This document shows, piece by piece, positions 28,897-39,247 of a stretch of DNA of 64,000 nt. Location: contig NZ_WIQM01000007.1 in assembly GCF_015732185.1 (NCBI RefSeq), positions 86,487-150,486 on the forward strand, given 5' to 3'. Position numbers and translations under genes: made by a program. Numbering within the stretch: the stretch's first letter is position 1; the number at the start of each line of letters is the position of its first letter. The notes beneath the pieces are model-generated. The model did not search any database, was not told the origin of the DNA, and saw nothing but the letters and a program-made list of their open reading frames with translations. Source of the DNA: Pectinatus haikarae (lineage in GTDB: Bacteria; Bacillota; Negativicutes; Selenomonadales; Selenomonadaceae).

Positions 28897-29552
28897 TCCT
28901 CCAGCCTCCTTTTTATATAAAATTGAGCTGATTTCTTTTTGTTCAATTTAGGTATACAGATATCCTTTACTGAGCAATTTGCACATCCCTTTCGTTTCTT
29001 TACCAGTGGCGTATAGCTGCGTTTAAGATAGTCCCTCATTTGCCGCAGCATCTCGCGAACATGTTCTTTTATTGTCTCATCGAATAAAACTTTCATACGA
29101 CGACGAATCTCAGCATAATAGAAGAATCCAACGGGAATATCCACCGCCAGCATTTCTTCCAGACACATAGACTGTACTGTCAGCTGCAGCAAATCTTCTT
29201 CGCCTTCTTTTGGCCGTCCGCGTTTATACTCTATTGGTACTATCCGATATTTCCCCTGATAAGACGGAATTGATATCCCTGTTTTATCAGCTATGAACTC
29301 AACCACATCACAGGTACCACAAATACCCAGTTCACGCGACATGACTGGCATGCCACGGACTGTAATGCAATTTTTGCGTTTTTCCTTTATGCTTTCATCA
29401 TGTGCCCTGTCATGCAATGCATGTCCTTCTACAGTTAAAACATTCTCCTGCCACTGGTTTTCCAAATAGGCAATTGCCCATTGCCGCGGACAATAGGCAA
29501 AATGTTGAATTTCAGCTATTTGGAGATACTTATCTTCTTCATAAACCATCAT
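28893..29552 (-). CDS. cas4: CRISPR-associated exonuclease Cas4
   Basis: This 219-residue iron-sulfur nuclease helps Cas1-Cas2 select protospacers with a correct PAM and orient them. The cluster cysteines are in HFAYCPRQWAI near the N-terminus and GCANCSVKDICIPKL at the C-terminus. The nuclease core contains GTCDVVEFI and IVPIEYKRGRPK (the D and ExK motifs). It overlaps the cas7 stop by 14 bases and has no strong Shine-Dalgarno, which suggests translational coupling. Confidence 0.96.
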   Translation of the reverse strand: MMVYEEDKYLQIAEIQHFAYCPRQWAIAYLENQWQENVLTVEGHALHDRAHDESIKEKRKNCITVRGMPVMSRELGICGTCDVVEFIADKTGISIPSYQGKYRIVPIEYKRGRPKEGEEDLLQLTVQSMCLEEMLAVDIPVGFFYYAEIRRRMKVLFDETIKEHVREMLRQMRDYLKRSYTPLVKKRKGCANCSVKDICIPKLNKKKSAQFYIKRRLEE

Positions 29553-30447
29553 TTTTTAGCATGCCATCTTCATACATCTCAATTGTAATTCCATCTGTTT
29601 TGCGCAGGAATTCATCATTGATAATATAGTCTTCAAATTTTCTCGGTAATTCTACATTATCTTTCTTTTCTGTATACATACTCCTATGAACTTTTGCTGA
29701 GGACAATCTCCCAGTCTTATTATCATGCTGTATCCAATAAAATCTGGACATTTCAATACTGCCTTCTGGACGTGCAGACGAAGCGTCATTTTCAAATAAT
29801 GTAACGAGTGCTTTTTTTATTTTTTCGGCATCTGCTTCACTAAATCCTGTTTTTTCAGCTAACTGCACATTTATGCTGCCCACAAGCTTATACAAGCCAA
29901 ACTCAACTCGATGCTTCATACCCATGGTATCAGAACCCTTCTTATCGCCAGGTTCTCCATTGACGCTTTTGGTGATCTGCATACTTGTCGTAAGTACCGG
30001 GTCCAGGCTGACTGCCGTGTGTATAGATACCGGTCCGCGTACACCGACCGATACAGCATCGACATTCGTCCCTTTCTTTAGAGCAAACACTTGCCCGAAA
30101 GCCCGCACATCTATCCATATCTTGCATGCTTCATCGGCAAAAAGTCTCGTACGGTTTGCTTCTTTTTCTTTCATTTTTAAAATTTTTTCCATTGTCGGAT
30201 TACCTTCCACGCGCGAACGAATACTGTCATAGCCATCATCATTGCGCTCATCAGACATAACAACGATTTTTTCTTTCATATCCTGCAGGCGGTTACGTAC
30301 TTTTCGCTTGATGCATACATCCGAAATCTCCCCATAATTATCGTAATTAGTACGGGGCTGATTACCATTGATTGGGTCTCCGTTCGGATTTGCTCTCTGT
30401 ACTGTGATAAATCCAATAAAATCAATTTTATTTGTTAATATCCCCAT
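29539..30447 (-). CDS. cas7: Type I-C Cascade backbone Cas7 (Csd2)
   Basis: This 302-residue protein forms the filament that coats the crRNA. The family start DFIGFITVQRANPNGDPINGNQPR, with VCIKRKVRNRLQD after it, is diagnostic of Csd2. The ATG at 30447 is preferred because AGGAG lies nine bases upstream; an ATG at 30453 would sit too close to that site. It overlaps the cas8c end by 20 bases. Confidence 0.96.
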   Translation of the reverse strand: MGILTNKIDFIGFITVQRANPNGDPINGNQPRTNYDNYGEISDVCIKRKVRNRLQDMKEKIVVMSDERNDDGYDSIRSRVEGNPTMEKILKMKEKEANRTRLFADEACKIWIDVRAFGQVFALKKGTNVDAVSVGVRGPVSIHTAVSLDPVLTTSMQITKSVNGEPGDKKGSDTMGMKHRVEFGLYKLVGSINVQLAEKTGFSEADAEKIKKALVTLFENDASSARPEGSIEMSRFYWIQHDNKTGRLSSAKVHRSMYTEKKDNVELPRKFEDYIINDEFLRKTDGITIEMYEDGMLKNDGL

Positions 30448-30871
30448 TATCATTCTCTCCTTTTACAATGTTTATATTCGATGACTGTGCATTTTTCTGC
30501 TGCTTTGCCAATATATTTGCTTCACGTTCTTTATCAAATACATAGCTTTGGCAATCAAAGCCTAATAAGAATTTGCTGTTTAGCGGTTCATTTGCTGCAA
30601 ATTCATTAGGATCAAATAAATCTGCAATTTCATGCAGCAGTCGTATATCACGCTTATTATAACGCAAAGCTTTTTCTTGATAAGGGATCAGCTTCATCCG
30701 TATTGTTTTCCATATTTTAAACGGATTTTCGGCAAATGCACTCATATATTTTAATGCGTTCGTCAATCGTTCATTATTCTTTTCAAAGGTTGATCTTTCA
30801 ATTTTATCTGCTACGGCCAGCAATCTTCCATAAAGATACGATCTGTCCCGGTTTTCGGTATCCAATGCCAT
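30428..30871 (-). CDS. cas11c: Probable Cas11c small subunit from an internal start in cas8c
   Basis: In studied type I-C systems the Cascade small subunit Cas11c is made from an internal start near the 3' end of cas8c. Here an in-frame ATG at 30871 is preceded by AGAAAGGA eleven bases upstream, unusual for a random internal codon. The product would be 147 residues starting [18 protein letters not shown], at the boundary of the conserved C-terminal helical domain. Length and position agree with known Cas11c. No protein-level evidence is available from sequence alone. Confidence 0.65.
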   Translation of the reverse strand: MALDTENRDRSYLYGRLLAVADKIERSTFEKNNERLTNALKYMSAFAENPFKIWKTIRMKLIPYQEKALRYNKRDIRLLHEIADLFDPNEFAANEPLNSKFLLGFDCQSYVFDKEREANILAKQQKNAQSSNINIVKGENDNGDINK

Positions 30872-32434
30872 TGTATATCCCGTCCTTTCTATTTCGATAT
30901 TATCTGACCCTGTTGTTTTATTTTTTGACTCATACCAGCTGCGATTACGTATCATTGTACAGGCAGCCTGTATCAGCTGCTGCCAGTTATAATATTCATC
31001 ACTCACCGCCATAACAGAACGTTTTAGTACACGGTTAACAGCAGAACGCATCATATCCAGCGGTATGATTTTGCCTTGAATAATACAGAAAAACAGTCGT
31101 TCTACCGACATTTTCATCTTGCTTTCACTAGTATTATCTCCGTAAGAGGCCTGTACCAGCTGTTTTGGCAGAGGCACACCTATATACCTCATTCTTTTTT
31201 TTGTTTCGCTGTCATATTTATTTTGTCTCCATGCCCCTGCGATATGCCATTCTTGTATACGCTGAATGAAGTCATTTTGAGCCATTTCATAATATAAGCA
31301 GATGGAAAGCCGTCCTGGTGTGGCAGCATCAAGCACCATGATATTGACTCTTTCCACTTCGGGAAGTTCGCTTTTATAACCGGCAAGTTCCGCATTGAGT
31401 TTCTCAGCAAACCCCTTCATCGTGTCTGAATATTTTTGGGTACCGCTGTATTTCCTGCGAGAAAGCAGTCTTTCCGTATCTGTAAAAATCTGCGGTAGTT
31501 CCTTTCTCCCCCAGGCAAGAAATATTCGTCCATTAATATTACTTCCCTGATTACGAATAAGCCAGTTAAGCGTATTCATTGCTTTTTGTGAAGTTTCGTA
31601 TCCTACTGTTACACACTCTGCACCTGTTTCAAAACGTCCGCGAAAGGTGAATCCAGCATTATCGTTACTGGAAATAAGCTTTGCACCGTCACCGGGAAAG
31701 CGTATCCCCTTATTATGTTTTTCTGCACAAAACATTGATCTGCCCGTGACAAAACAAATGTCTTTTTTGTTCATAAGATACTCATTGCTAAATTTGATAT
31801 ATAGCCGCTGCAAACCCATATCCTTCCACAGATCCGGTTCAGTGTCACCCTCTATCAGTACACGAAAGCGGACAAAAGCCTTCAGTATATCGCCGGGGAC
31901 AACCTGAAAAATCGGTGGTTTTTCTAAATCCTTGTATGGCCACTTTTGCATAATATTGCCGGTATCATCTTTGTAAAGTATTTTTTGTTCTAGCAAATCA
32001 TTTATGAGATCGTGCTCTGATATATACTTATATACTGCCTGTATTTTAGGATGCGTATAAGGAGAAGTAACCCATGACTCCAATAATTTCAAATACAATG
32101 TGTATGGTTTTTCATCTTTTTTAGATGTTTTTTTACTATACTGATCGAAATCTCTGGCAATATAATGCAGATTATCATGCAGTGGATGTGGTGCGGGCTT
32201 TGATGTTCGAGATGCAGAATCCAATGTGCAAGGAATAAGTGTCGGCTGTTCTTCCTTGATGATTGTTTCTGCCCGACAAAGCTTTCCGGCTGCATCCACT
32301 GTAACTTCAATTTGAGCATTTTGGACCATATGCCCGATCGGGGGCAGGACAAATCTTTTCCCCTGCACATTATATGAACCAGCGAATGCAGCATTATCAT
32401 CATAAGTTTTAACCAGTTCGTTCATCCAGCTCAT
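30428..32434 (-). CDS. cas8c: Type I-C large subunit Cas8c (Csd1)
   Basis: This 668-residue protein recognises the PAM and contacts Cas3 within Cascade. The N-terminal [14 protein letters not shown] and the later [26 protein letters not shown] and [13 protein letters not shown] stretches match the Csd1 family. A GGAGG site lies before the ATG, which overlaps the cas5c stop by four bases. Its C-terminal 147 residues appear to be made separately as Cas11c. Confidence 0.95.
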   Translation of the reverse strand: MSWMNELVKTYDDNAAFAGSYNVQGKRFVLPPIGHMVQNAQIEVTVDAAGKLCRAETIIKEEQPTLIPCTLDSASRTSKPAPHPLHDNLHYIARDFDQYSKKTSKKDEKPYTLYLKLLESWVTSPYTHPKIQAVYKYISEHDLINDLLEQKILYKDDTGNIMQKWPYKDLEKPPIFQVVPGDILKAFVRFRVLIEGDTEPDLWKDMGLQRLYIKFSNEYLMNKKDICFVTGRSMFCAEKHNKGIRFPGDGAKLISSNDNAGFTFRGRFETGAECVTVGYETSQKAMNTLNWLIRNQGSNINGRIFLAWGRKELPQIFTDTERLLSRRKYSGTQKYSDTMKGFAEKLNAELAGYKSELPEVERVNIMVLDAATPGRLSICLYYEMAQNDFIQRIQEWHIAGAWRQNKYDSETKKRMRYIGVPLPKQLVQASYGDNTSESKMKMSVERLFFCIIQGKIIPLDMMRSAVNRVLKRSVMAVSDEYYNWQQLIQAACTMIRNRSWYESKNKTTGSDNIEIERTGYTMALDTENRDRSYLYGRLLAVADKIERSTFEKNNERLTNALKYMSAFAENPFKIWKTIRMKLIPYQEKALRYNKRDIRLLHEIADLFDPNEFAANEPLNSKFLLGFDCQSYVFDKEREANILAKQQKNAQSSNINIVKGENDNGDINK

Positions 32435-33150
32435 AATCTGCCTCCTTCCATATCAGCATATTCCTCATCAACAAATCGTACATTGTTTTTATCAAAATGC
32501 TTTACTGCCGTTTTACGTATATTCTTTACTATAGTACATTTTTCCGGTCGTGGGAAATGGATGATCCCATCTTCCATAACAGCCTGCCACAGTCGCACCT
32601 GCAGTAAAGCTCCGCCAGTTTCGTCGATATAGTTGAAGCCATGAAACATTGTTCCCAAAGGAATGCTTCCCTTTTCTTCATAAAAGCTTTTCTTAACACC
32701 GTATGACACAGGTTCCACATATCCCTGACATTCACGTGTTCCAAGAAAGATATCTCTGCGCCCGCCATGCTCAACCATACGTTTAGCAATATTGTGATGC
32801 TTATTTTCGTTGCGATCCTGTGCCATATCCGTACGGTGCAGATTAAATTCAAGATGAGCCTTCACCTCGTATTCTACATCACTCAGATATTTATAAATTG
32901 CCAGATCATTGCCCGCCTCATTGTATTTGAGTGGTTTAACACCACGAGATTGAGTACATATCTCATTCATTATTCTGATTTCATCAATATACCAAATAAT
33001 GGTAGGCTTCCAGTATATGCTTTCCGTAATTCCTTTTATAGCCTGATACGTAGGGACTGCGTAAGAAGCCTTTTCTCCTCCGACTTTAGTAAGCGGATCT
33101 GTAAATAATGCCATACGTCCATAAACTTTAAACTGAATTTCATTGCGCAT
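32431..33150 (-). CDS. cas5c: Cas5c, crRNA-processing endoribonuclease of type I-C
   Basis: This 239-residue protein replaces Cas6 in type I-C: it cuts the pre-crRNA in the repeat and stays on the 5' handle. The start [30 protein letters not shown] and [17 protein letters not shown] region are typical (the sequence reads [21 protein letters not shown]). No cas6 exists in the locus, as expected. AAGGAGGTGAG lies before the ATG. It follows cas3 with a 12-base gap. Confidence 0.96.
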   Translation of the reverse strand: MRNEIQFKVYGRMALFTDPLTKVGGEKASYAVPTYQAIKGITESIYWKPTIIWYIDEIRIMNEICTQSRGVKPLKYNEAGNDLAIYKYLSDVEYEVKAHLEFNLHRTDMAQDRNENKHHNIAKRMVEHGGRRDIFLGTRECQGYVEPVSYGVKKSFYEEKGSIPLGTMFHGFNYIDETGGALLQVRLWQAVMEDGIIHFPRPEKCTIVKNIRKTAVKHFDKNNVRFVDEEYADMEGGRL

Positions 33151-33162
33151 TTTCTCACCTCC

Positions 33163-35634
33163 TTAAATAGAAATAAAATCATTTTTCTGCATTTCCAGTT
33201 TTACGCCGATTCCTTCATCGTAGAATTCATCACGCAAAATAAGCACACCGTATTCGGTCTGTCCGATTGCTCCGCAATCTGCCAGATGCCTTAATTCATA
33301 CGAAAACAAATTAACCATATATTGCTGGGCTTCTTTCAGCTTATTATAAAATTCTGCCTTATCATAAAATTGGCTGTTCATCGACACTGCCAATTTATGA
33401 CCTTTCTCACCGTATGGCACCAACACACCTATAGTCTGTGTATCAATTACCTGAAATGCTCTGCCGGCATCACGGAAAGCCTGCATATTACAAAGGTATT
33501 CAGTCCTATATTTTTCTTCGAGGCAATTATTCTTTCCGGCATTGTTGAAAGATAGGGCATCATATAAATTTTGGCCGGATTTTAAACGATAGCGCAGCTG
33601 TTCTTCTCTGCTATGATAATATGCCGCGAAATATTGCTTCATTATTTCAGGCGATAAAATGTCTTCGGCTTTTATTCGCTGCAGTAAATCCATAGCGGCT
33701 TGTGCACCTTTTCGGATATCCTCTAAATAAAGGAGCTGTTCACCTTGAATATTAAATATTTTAACAACACCATATGAGCTTTCACCATGGCGATTACATC
33801 GTCCTGCCGCTTGTGCGATCGAAGAAAAGCCTGCCAACGCCCGATACACTGTACTAAAGGAGATATCCACACCGGCTTCTATGAGCTGCGTACTTACACA
33901 AATCACTTTAAAATGGTCGGGTGAGTTCAGAGCTTTACGCAATTTATCCAAGAGCAATTTTCGATGAGCCGGACACATTTTTGTGCTCAGATGGACAAGC
34001 AGTATCGTCTCTTCACTTTCTTCTGCGTGCTTTTGCAGATGTTCATAAAGCAGCCTTGCCATAGAAGTGGTATTGGCTATACACAGCACTGTCCCGCGCT
34101 CAAGTGTGTCCTGCCAAATCATAGCAGCTATTTCCCCTATCTCATGACCTCCGGGAACACAGATATTCTCTAATCGTACCCGCTTAAAAGCAGCAAAAAT
34201 ACTATCTAAATTATCAACCATTTCCGGTGGCTTGGAATAGTGTATTGGAATTTCTATATTACCAAGTTCAGGCTGTGTAGCTGTACAAAGTACCACTGTG
34301 GTATTACAAAACCGATTTAAAAAATTCAAAGCTTCATTGAACAAAAAACTACACTTGACCGGCAGTGTCTGTATCTCATCAAAAATAATAATACTGTCCT
34401 CTAATGCATGCAGCCGTCTGATTGATTTTGTCCCTCCGGCAAATAATGTATTTAACAACTGCACCTGTGTCGTAAAAATCACTGGTACATCCCATCGCTC
34501 TGTCATTGAGCGCCGCAGCTCTGCCTGATCAGAATAGCCGTCGTCCTCATTCATGACAATTTTATCTTCTCTGGATTTATCAAGATCAACATTCTCTATT
34601 ACATTTGAATGATGTTCTAGGATTGCATCATCCATCGCAAAAATGTTTCGTATCTCCCGCGCGTTTTGATCTATAATTGAAGTATACGGTATTACAACGA
34701 GAATACGCTTTTTATGCCATTTATGCGCATGTTCTAAGGCAAAGCGCATACTGGCCAGGGTTTTTCCACTGCCTGTAGGCACACTCAGCTTATAAATCCC
34801 CGGTTCATGTACGGCAAAGGCAATGCAGTCATCACTGATCTTTTGCCGCGCCTTAACGATCTGCTGTTTTTTGAGATCAGTTTCCCTGGGGATAGCATCC
34901 AGGTGTACTTGCAACCGCGCAGCAAATTCTTTCCATATGTTTTCAAGGTCCCAAGAACGTTCAAAATGCTTTTCTGCCATAAAATTCGCTGTATCCAGGC
35001 GATCCGCGTCAATCAGCATACTAAATATCATTTTTATCGCCATACCTGTATAAAAATAATATACTTCACCTTGACGTGCTTCATCTGTTTCTTCATCGGC
35101 AAAACCCGTGATTTTATTATTTAACGCAGCTATCTCATGTGCAGCATTTTGAAATAAAGCTTTGAATTTTTCTTCCGAAATTATTTCTTCAAAAAAATTA
35201 CTCAATACTTCATCATAATACGGTAAATCTTTATTCAGTACACGATCCAAGAAGTGAGATGACCCGTTCTGCCCTATGAAATTTTCCAAACCGGTATGAT
35301 GCGAAAGGAGTGCCATAGACAGCCATTCACTGGCTAAGCTTTCTTCATCTGAACCGTTATGATACTTAGCATATATATATTTTGCCGCGGCTGTTGAATG
35401 ATCTATCTTTTGCCCACTTTTTAATGACGTGGTATTTTCGTGACTGACAATAATATATGCACGAAAGCTTTCGCATAATTTCCCCATATCATGCAGTATG
35501 CCCATAAGCCTGCCTGTCATTGACAGCCCCAGATTTGCAGCAAAATGTTCGGCAAAATCTGCCGTATTCCAACTGTGTTCACGTACACTCTGCATCTCAT
35601 TATTTTCATTTCTAATATGTGCAATACTTTCCAT
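33163..35634 (-). CDS. cas3: CRISPR-associated nuclease-helicase Cas3
   Basis: This 823-residue effector unwinds and degrades DNA marked by Cascade. The N-terminal HD nuclease is intact (REHSWNTADFAEHFA, GILHDMGKLCESF, KIDHSTAAAKYIYA). The SF2 helicase has Walker A VPTGSGKTLASMRFA near residue 285 and the DExx box IIFDEIQTLP near residue 415, plus VCVSTQLIEAGVD and QAAGRCNRHG later. It is the first gene of the operon; AGAGGT precedes the ATG, and a TATAAT (35697-35692) some 60 bases upstream is a possible -10 box without a clear -35. Confidence 0.96.
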   Translation of the reverse strand: MESIAHIRNENNEMQSVREHSWNTADFAEHFAANLGLSMTGRLMGILHDMGKLCESFRAYIIVSHENTTSLKSGQKIDHSTAAAKYIYAKYHNGSDEESLASEWLSMALLSHHTGLENFIGQNGSSHFLDRVLNKDLPYYDEVLSNFFEEIISEEKFKALFQNAAHEIAALNNKITGFADEETDEARQGEVYYFYTGMAIKMIFSMLIDADRLDTANFMAEKHFERSWDLENIWKEFAARLQVHLDAIPRETDLKKQQIVKARQKISDDCIAFAVHEPGIYKLSVPTGSGKTLASMRFALEHAHKWHKKRILVVIPYTSIIDQNAREIRNIFAMDDAILEHHSNVIENVDLDKSREDKIVMNEDDGYSDQAELRRSMTERWDVPVIFTTQVQLLNTLFAGGTKSIRRLHALEDSIIIFDEIQTLPVKCSFLFNEALNFLNRFCNTTVVLCTATQPELGNIEIPIHYSKPPEMVDNLDSIFAAFKRVRLENICVPGGHEIGEIAAMIWQDTLERGTVLCIANTTSMARLLYEHLQKHAEESEETILLVHLSTKMCPAHRKLLLDKLRKALNSPDHFKVICVSTQLIEAGVDISFSTVYRALAGFSSIAQAAGRCNRHGESSYGVVKIFNIQGEQLLYLEDIRKGAQAAMDLLQRIKAEDILSPEIMKQYFAAYYHSREEQLRYRLKSGQNLYDALSFNNAGKNNCLEEKYRTEYLCNMQAFRDAGRAFQVIDTQTIGVLVPYGEKGHKLAVSMNSQFYDKAEFYNKLKEAQQYMVNLFSYELRHLADCGAIGQTEYGVLILRDEFYDEGIGVKLEMQKNDFISI

Positions 35635-35834
35635 TATTACCTCTATAATTATTTTTCAAAATGAATCAAATCTTTTTATCCAAAAATCAGCATTATAATG
35701 TTTATCATATAAATTTTATGTCTGCTATTAAAACTCCTTTTAAATTAAAAAATAACTTCCAAAAACATTTCTTTTGCATAAGTCCGGCAAATATTATAAT
35801 ATATAGAAACACAATTTATAAAGGATGAGTTTTC

Positions 35835-36446
35835 ATGCTGAAGAAAAGTCTTATTGTTTTTTCGATCTGTCTTATATTTGCCGCAGGCTTTATCACCGGC
35901 TGCATTCAAAAAAATACTCCGGCTAAAAAGGTATCTGCCGGAAATTCTGCTGTCCTGCCGACAGAGCTGAGCCAGCCCAATACAGTAGAAGGAACGGGTA
36001 CCATTGAGGTAGCATTCAGCCCGGGCGGCGGGGCGGCTGAAGCTGTGATAAAGACGATAAACAAAGCAAAAACTTCAATCAATGTTCAGGCTTACATTTT
36101 TACCAACAGTCAGATAGCCAGATCTCTGTTGAACGCAAAAAAACGTGGCATAGACGTAAAAGTCATTCTTGATAAAAGCCAGCGTACTGACAAATATTCC
36201 TCAGCAAAATTTTTTGCCGACAACTCCATCCCCGTCAAAATAGATAATGATTTTCAGATAGCTCACAGCAAAATAATGATTATCGATGACCAAACTGTCA
36301 TTACCGGTTCATTTAATTTTACTAAGTCGGCGGAAGAAAAAAATGCAGAAAATCTCTTAATCATTCACGGAAACAAAGAGTTGACCGCACTTTATTTGAA
36401 AAACTGGCTCTGGCGCTGGGATGCCGCCCAGAATTACAATTCCTGA
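35835..36446 (+). CDS. Phospholipase D-like nuclease, predicted lipoprotein
   Basis: Protein of 203 residues with a lipoprotein signal (hydrophobic residues 5-20, lipobox ITGC at 22-25), so it is probably anchored in an envelope membrane. A single PLD domain follows, with HSKIMIIDDQTVITGSFNFT (HKD-type motif near residue 145) and KSAEEKNAENLL. Single-HKD proteins such as Nuc dimerise to form an active site and cut nucleic acids, or sometimes lipids. It faces away from cas3 across a 200-base gap and is not a known cas gene. It is followed by a radical SAM gene after 22 bases. Confidence 0.82.
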   Translation: MLKKSLIVFSICLIFAAGFITGCIQKNTPAKKVSAGNSAVLPTELSQPNTVEGTGTIEVAFSPGGGAAEAVIKTINKAKTSINVQAYIFTNSQIARSLLNAKKRGIDVKVILDKSQRTDKYSSAKFFADNSIPVKIDNDFQIAHSKIMIIDDQTVITGSFNFTKSAEEKNAENLLIIHGNKELTALYLKNWLWRWDAAQNYNS

Positions 36447-36468
36447 ATATAAAGAAGAGAGGCTTCTG

Positions 36469-38208
36469 ATGAAACTTTTATTAACGGCCATAAATGCTAA
36501 ATATATACATTCTTCCCTTTCCATGCGTTATCTGAAAAGCTGCTGCAGCGATCTTCCCTTAAACATAGAACTATGTGAGTTTACAATAAATAATCATCTT
36601 CTGGATATAGCTGACCAAATTTTTGACAAAAGGCCCGATATTTTGGGTGTAGAATGCTATATATGGAACATAGAATTGATCAAAGAACTGCTGCCGTTAA
36701 TCAAAAAGCTGCTGCCGCATGTGATAATAATCTGCGGCGGGCCCGAAATCTCTTATGGTACGAAAGAAATGATGGAACAGCTCCCTGCAATCGACTATGT
36801 GATCCGGGGAGAAGGAGAAGAAACACTGCATGAATTACTGTGCCGCCTTATTGCCGGAAAAAACACGACCGATATTCCCGGATTGGCGCAGAAAACATTA
36901 AACGGTATTGAAACAAGCCTCCCTGTAGTTTTTGCAGATATGGATAAATTGCCTTTTCCTTATGCGGACGAGGATATTAAAACGCTTGACAATCGGATAA
37001 TATATTACGAAAGCTCCCGAGGCTGCCCGTTTTCCTGCAAATATTGTCTGTCCTGTGCTACAAAAGGTGTACGCTACCGTTCTCTGGATAAAGTATTGCC
37101 TGAGCTTGCTTTTTTTGTCAGGCATAACGTCCGCCAGATAAAATTTGTCGACAGAACATTCAATGCTGATAAAAAACACTTTTTACCGATTCTTGAATTT
37201 ATCAGCAAACAAAATTGCCGCACAAATTTCCATTTTGAAACAGCTATTGATTATATTGATGATGACGTTTTGATTTTACTCCGGAAAATGCCGCCGGGAC
37301 GCGTGCAGCTGGAAATCGGCATTCAATCCACTAATCCTCTGACATTGCAGCACGTAAGCCGCCATAATAACTGGCAGAAAATATCAACAAACATAAAGAG
37401 TATACTGTCCTTTGGCAATATTCATGTTCACACCGACTTGATAATAGGGCTCCCATATGAAGATGTAACTTCGCTTACCAAATCCTTCAATGATATGTAC
37501 GCCCTGCATCCTGATATGCTGCAGGTAGGTTTTTTAAAACTTCTCAAGGGATCTGCAATGGAACATTTGGTTGACGCACACAAGTATTCTTTTATGGATA
37601 CTGCTCCTTACCAGGTGCTTGCCAACTCGTATATATCTGCTGAAGAGATGCGTACTTTGCGTATCTTTGTTGACGTATTTGAACTTTATTACAATTCAGG
37701 CCGTTTTCCAAACAGCTTGAATTATCTTATAAACGGCTTCAGCAATGATGCTTTTTCTTTCTTTTCTAAATTCGCTTTGTTTTGGTATAATAAGGGGCTG
37801 GGCAAAGCCGCACATTCACCAAAATCACTTTATGCTTATTTGGCCGGCTTCGTCAATTCTCTTCCAAAAGTAAGTATAGAAATTTTATTCGAGCTTATGA
37901 AACTGGACGCGATTTGTTCCGATCATGGCAGATTCAAAGCAGACTTTCTGAATTGGAGTGAAAAAGAACACAGCAAAGAAATAGAAACTTTTTGGAAAAA
38001 TTCTGCCGTAGTCCAAAAATATATTCCCGGTTATGAATTTATCAGCAGGCGTACAATAAAAAATAATTATCATATAGAACATTTTTCTATTGATATTCCT
38101 GTTTTTATAAATCAGCATTCCATCAAACAAAGCCATTGCATAGTCTTATTTATTTACGGCGAGGATCGTGTAAAAAAAATTTCAATAGATAAAGGTGACT
38201 TATTATAA
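36469..38208 (+). CDS. B12-binding radical SAM protein (DUF4080 type)
   Basis: This 579-residue protein has an N-terminal cobalamin-binding region (about residues 1-130, with PDILGVECYIWN and IICGGPEISYG) and a radical SAM core with the cluster motif CPFSCKYCLSC near residue 186. The C-terminal part fits DUF4080. Members are thought to be methyltransferases or methylthiotransferase relatives of unknown substrate. The ATG at 36469 follows AAGAGAGG; an ATG at 36421 lies within the preceding gene. The stop overlaps the next gene's start by one base, so the two radical SAM proteins are probably made together. Confidence 0.85.
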   Translation: MKLLLTAINAKYIHSSLSMRYLKSCCSDLPLNIELCEFTINNHLLDIADQIFDKRPDILGVECYIWNIELIKELLPLIKKLLPHVIIICGGPEISYGTKEMMEQLPAIDYVIRGEGEETLHELLCRLIAGKNTTDIPGLAQKTLNGIETSLPVVFADMDKLPFPYADEDIKTLDNRIIYYESSRGCPFSCKYCLSCATKGVRYRSLDKVLPELAFFVRHNVRQIKFVDRTFNADKKHFLPILEFISKQNCRTNFHFETAIDYIDDDVLILLRKMPPGRVQLEIGIQSTNPLTLQHVSRHNNWQKISTNIKSILSFGNIHVHTDLIIGLPYEDVTSLTKSFNDMYALHPDMLQVGFLKLLKGSAMEHLVDAHKYSFMDTAPYQVLANSYISAEEMRTLRIFVDVFELYYNSGRFPNSLNYLINGFSNDAFSFFSKFALFWYNKGLGKAAHSPKSLYAYLAGFVNSLPKVSIEILFELMKLDAICSDHGRFKADFLNWSEKEHSKEIETFWKNSAVVQKYIPGYEFISRRTIKNNYHIEHFSIDIPVFINQHSIKQSHCIVLFIYGEDRVKKISIDKGDLL

Positions 38209-39161
38209 TGGTTTACTATGCATTTTCCGACTATCTGAAGCAGCGCTATGGTGAAAAAGTCTATAAGCTTCCTCTCGCTCTTCCCGTTACCTGCCCTAAT
38301 CGTGACGGGACATGCGGAACAAACGGCTGTACATTCTGCGGTGCTATAGGAGCAGGTTATGAAAATCTGCCCGCTTCCATGTCCATTGCGCAGCAGCTTG
38401 CCAGCAATAAAGCTCACATCATCCCCAAATATAAGGCAAAAAAATTCATACCCTATATGCAGAATTTCAGCAATACATATCTGCCGGCAGAACAGCTGGA
38501 GAAATATACAAATGAAGCTGTGCAGGATGATGATGTTGTCGCTCTTTACATAGCTACCCGTCCTGACTGCATAAGTGAATATTATCTGGCGCGTCTCAGT
38601 GAAATAAAAAAACGTCGAAATATAGACATCTGCATTGAACTGGGCCTGCAAACAGTCAATTATCATTCTTTGCAGAAAATAAACCGCGGTCACACACTTG
38701 CTGAATTCATTGATGCGGTAATGAGAATAAAGCAGTATGATATGCAGACCTGCGCACATATTATACTGAACCTGCCCTGGGATGATATGACAGACGTGAT
38801 AGAAAATGCCAAGATGATGTCTGCCCTGCAAATTGATCAGGTTAAACTTCATGCTCTTTATATAGTAAAAAATACTCAAATGAGCGAAGATTATCTGAAC
38901 GGAAAAATAAATTTGATTTCTCTAGGAGAATATAAAGAACGTGTTGAATGTTTTTTGCAGTACCTTTCACCTTCCATTGTTTTGCAGAGATTAATCGGTC
39001 GCGCGCCTGAAAAGAACACACTTTTTTCGAACTGGCACACCGGCTGGTGGAAAATACGTGATGAAATAATTTCATATATGGAAAAAAATAATTTATATCA
39101 GGGCAAACTCTGTAATTACCTTAACGGTTCTGCTCTAAAAAAATTTAACAGTTATAATTGA
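38208..39161 (+). CDS. YhcC-type radical SAM protein (TIGR01212)
   Basis: Protein of 317 residues. The cluster site reads CPNRDGTCGTNGCTFCG (about residues 28-44), whose wide spacing CX7CX4CX2C is typical of the YhcC/TIGR01212 family rather than CX3CX2C enzymes. The family also shows NFSNTYLP and RPDCISEYYLARL. Its function is unknown, although relatives resemble Elp3. It is coupled to the upstream B12 radical SAM gene. Confidence 0.87.
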   Translation: MVYYAFSDYLKQRYGEKVYKLPLALPVTCPNRDGTCGTNGCTFCGAIGAGYENLPASMSIAQQLASNKAHIIPKYKAKKFIPYMQNFSNTYLPAEQLEKYTNEAVQDDDVVALYIATRPDCISEYYLARLSEIKKRRNIDICIELGLQTVNYHSLQKINRGHTLAEFIDAVMRIKQYDMQTCAHIILNLPWDDMTDVIENAKMMSALQIDQVKLHALYIVKNTQMSEDYLNGKINLISLGEYKERVECFLQYLSPSIVLQRLIGRAPEKNTLFSNWHTGWWKIRDEIISYMEKNNLYQGKLCNYLNGSALKKFNSYN

Positions 39162-39186
39162 TAATAATTTTAAAAAGGTGTATTAT
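39158..39186 (+). promoter_or_regulatory. Candidate promoter of nifJ
   Basis: TTGATA (39158-39163) and TATTAT (39181-39186) are 17 bases apart and lie about 60 bases before the nifJ start. The -35 box overlaps the stop region of the upstream gene. Confidence 0.45.
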
Positions 39187-39247
39187 AATCGTATGTTATT
39201 CTTATTCGTAGTGTATATTCAATCATAGATACAAGGGAGAGAATGTA

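Noticed and set aside
38154..38879. A 241-codon frame antisense to the YhcC-type gene
   Set aside because: Shadow frame over a confident gene with no start site.
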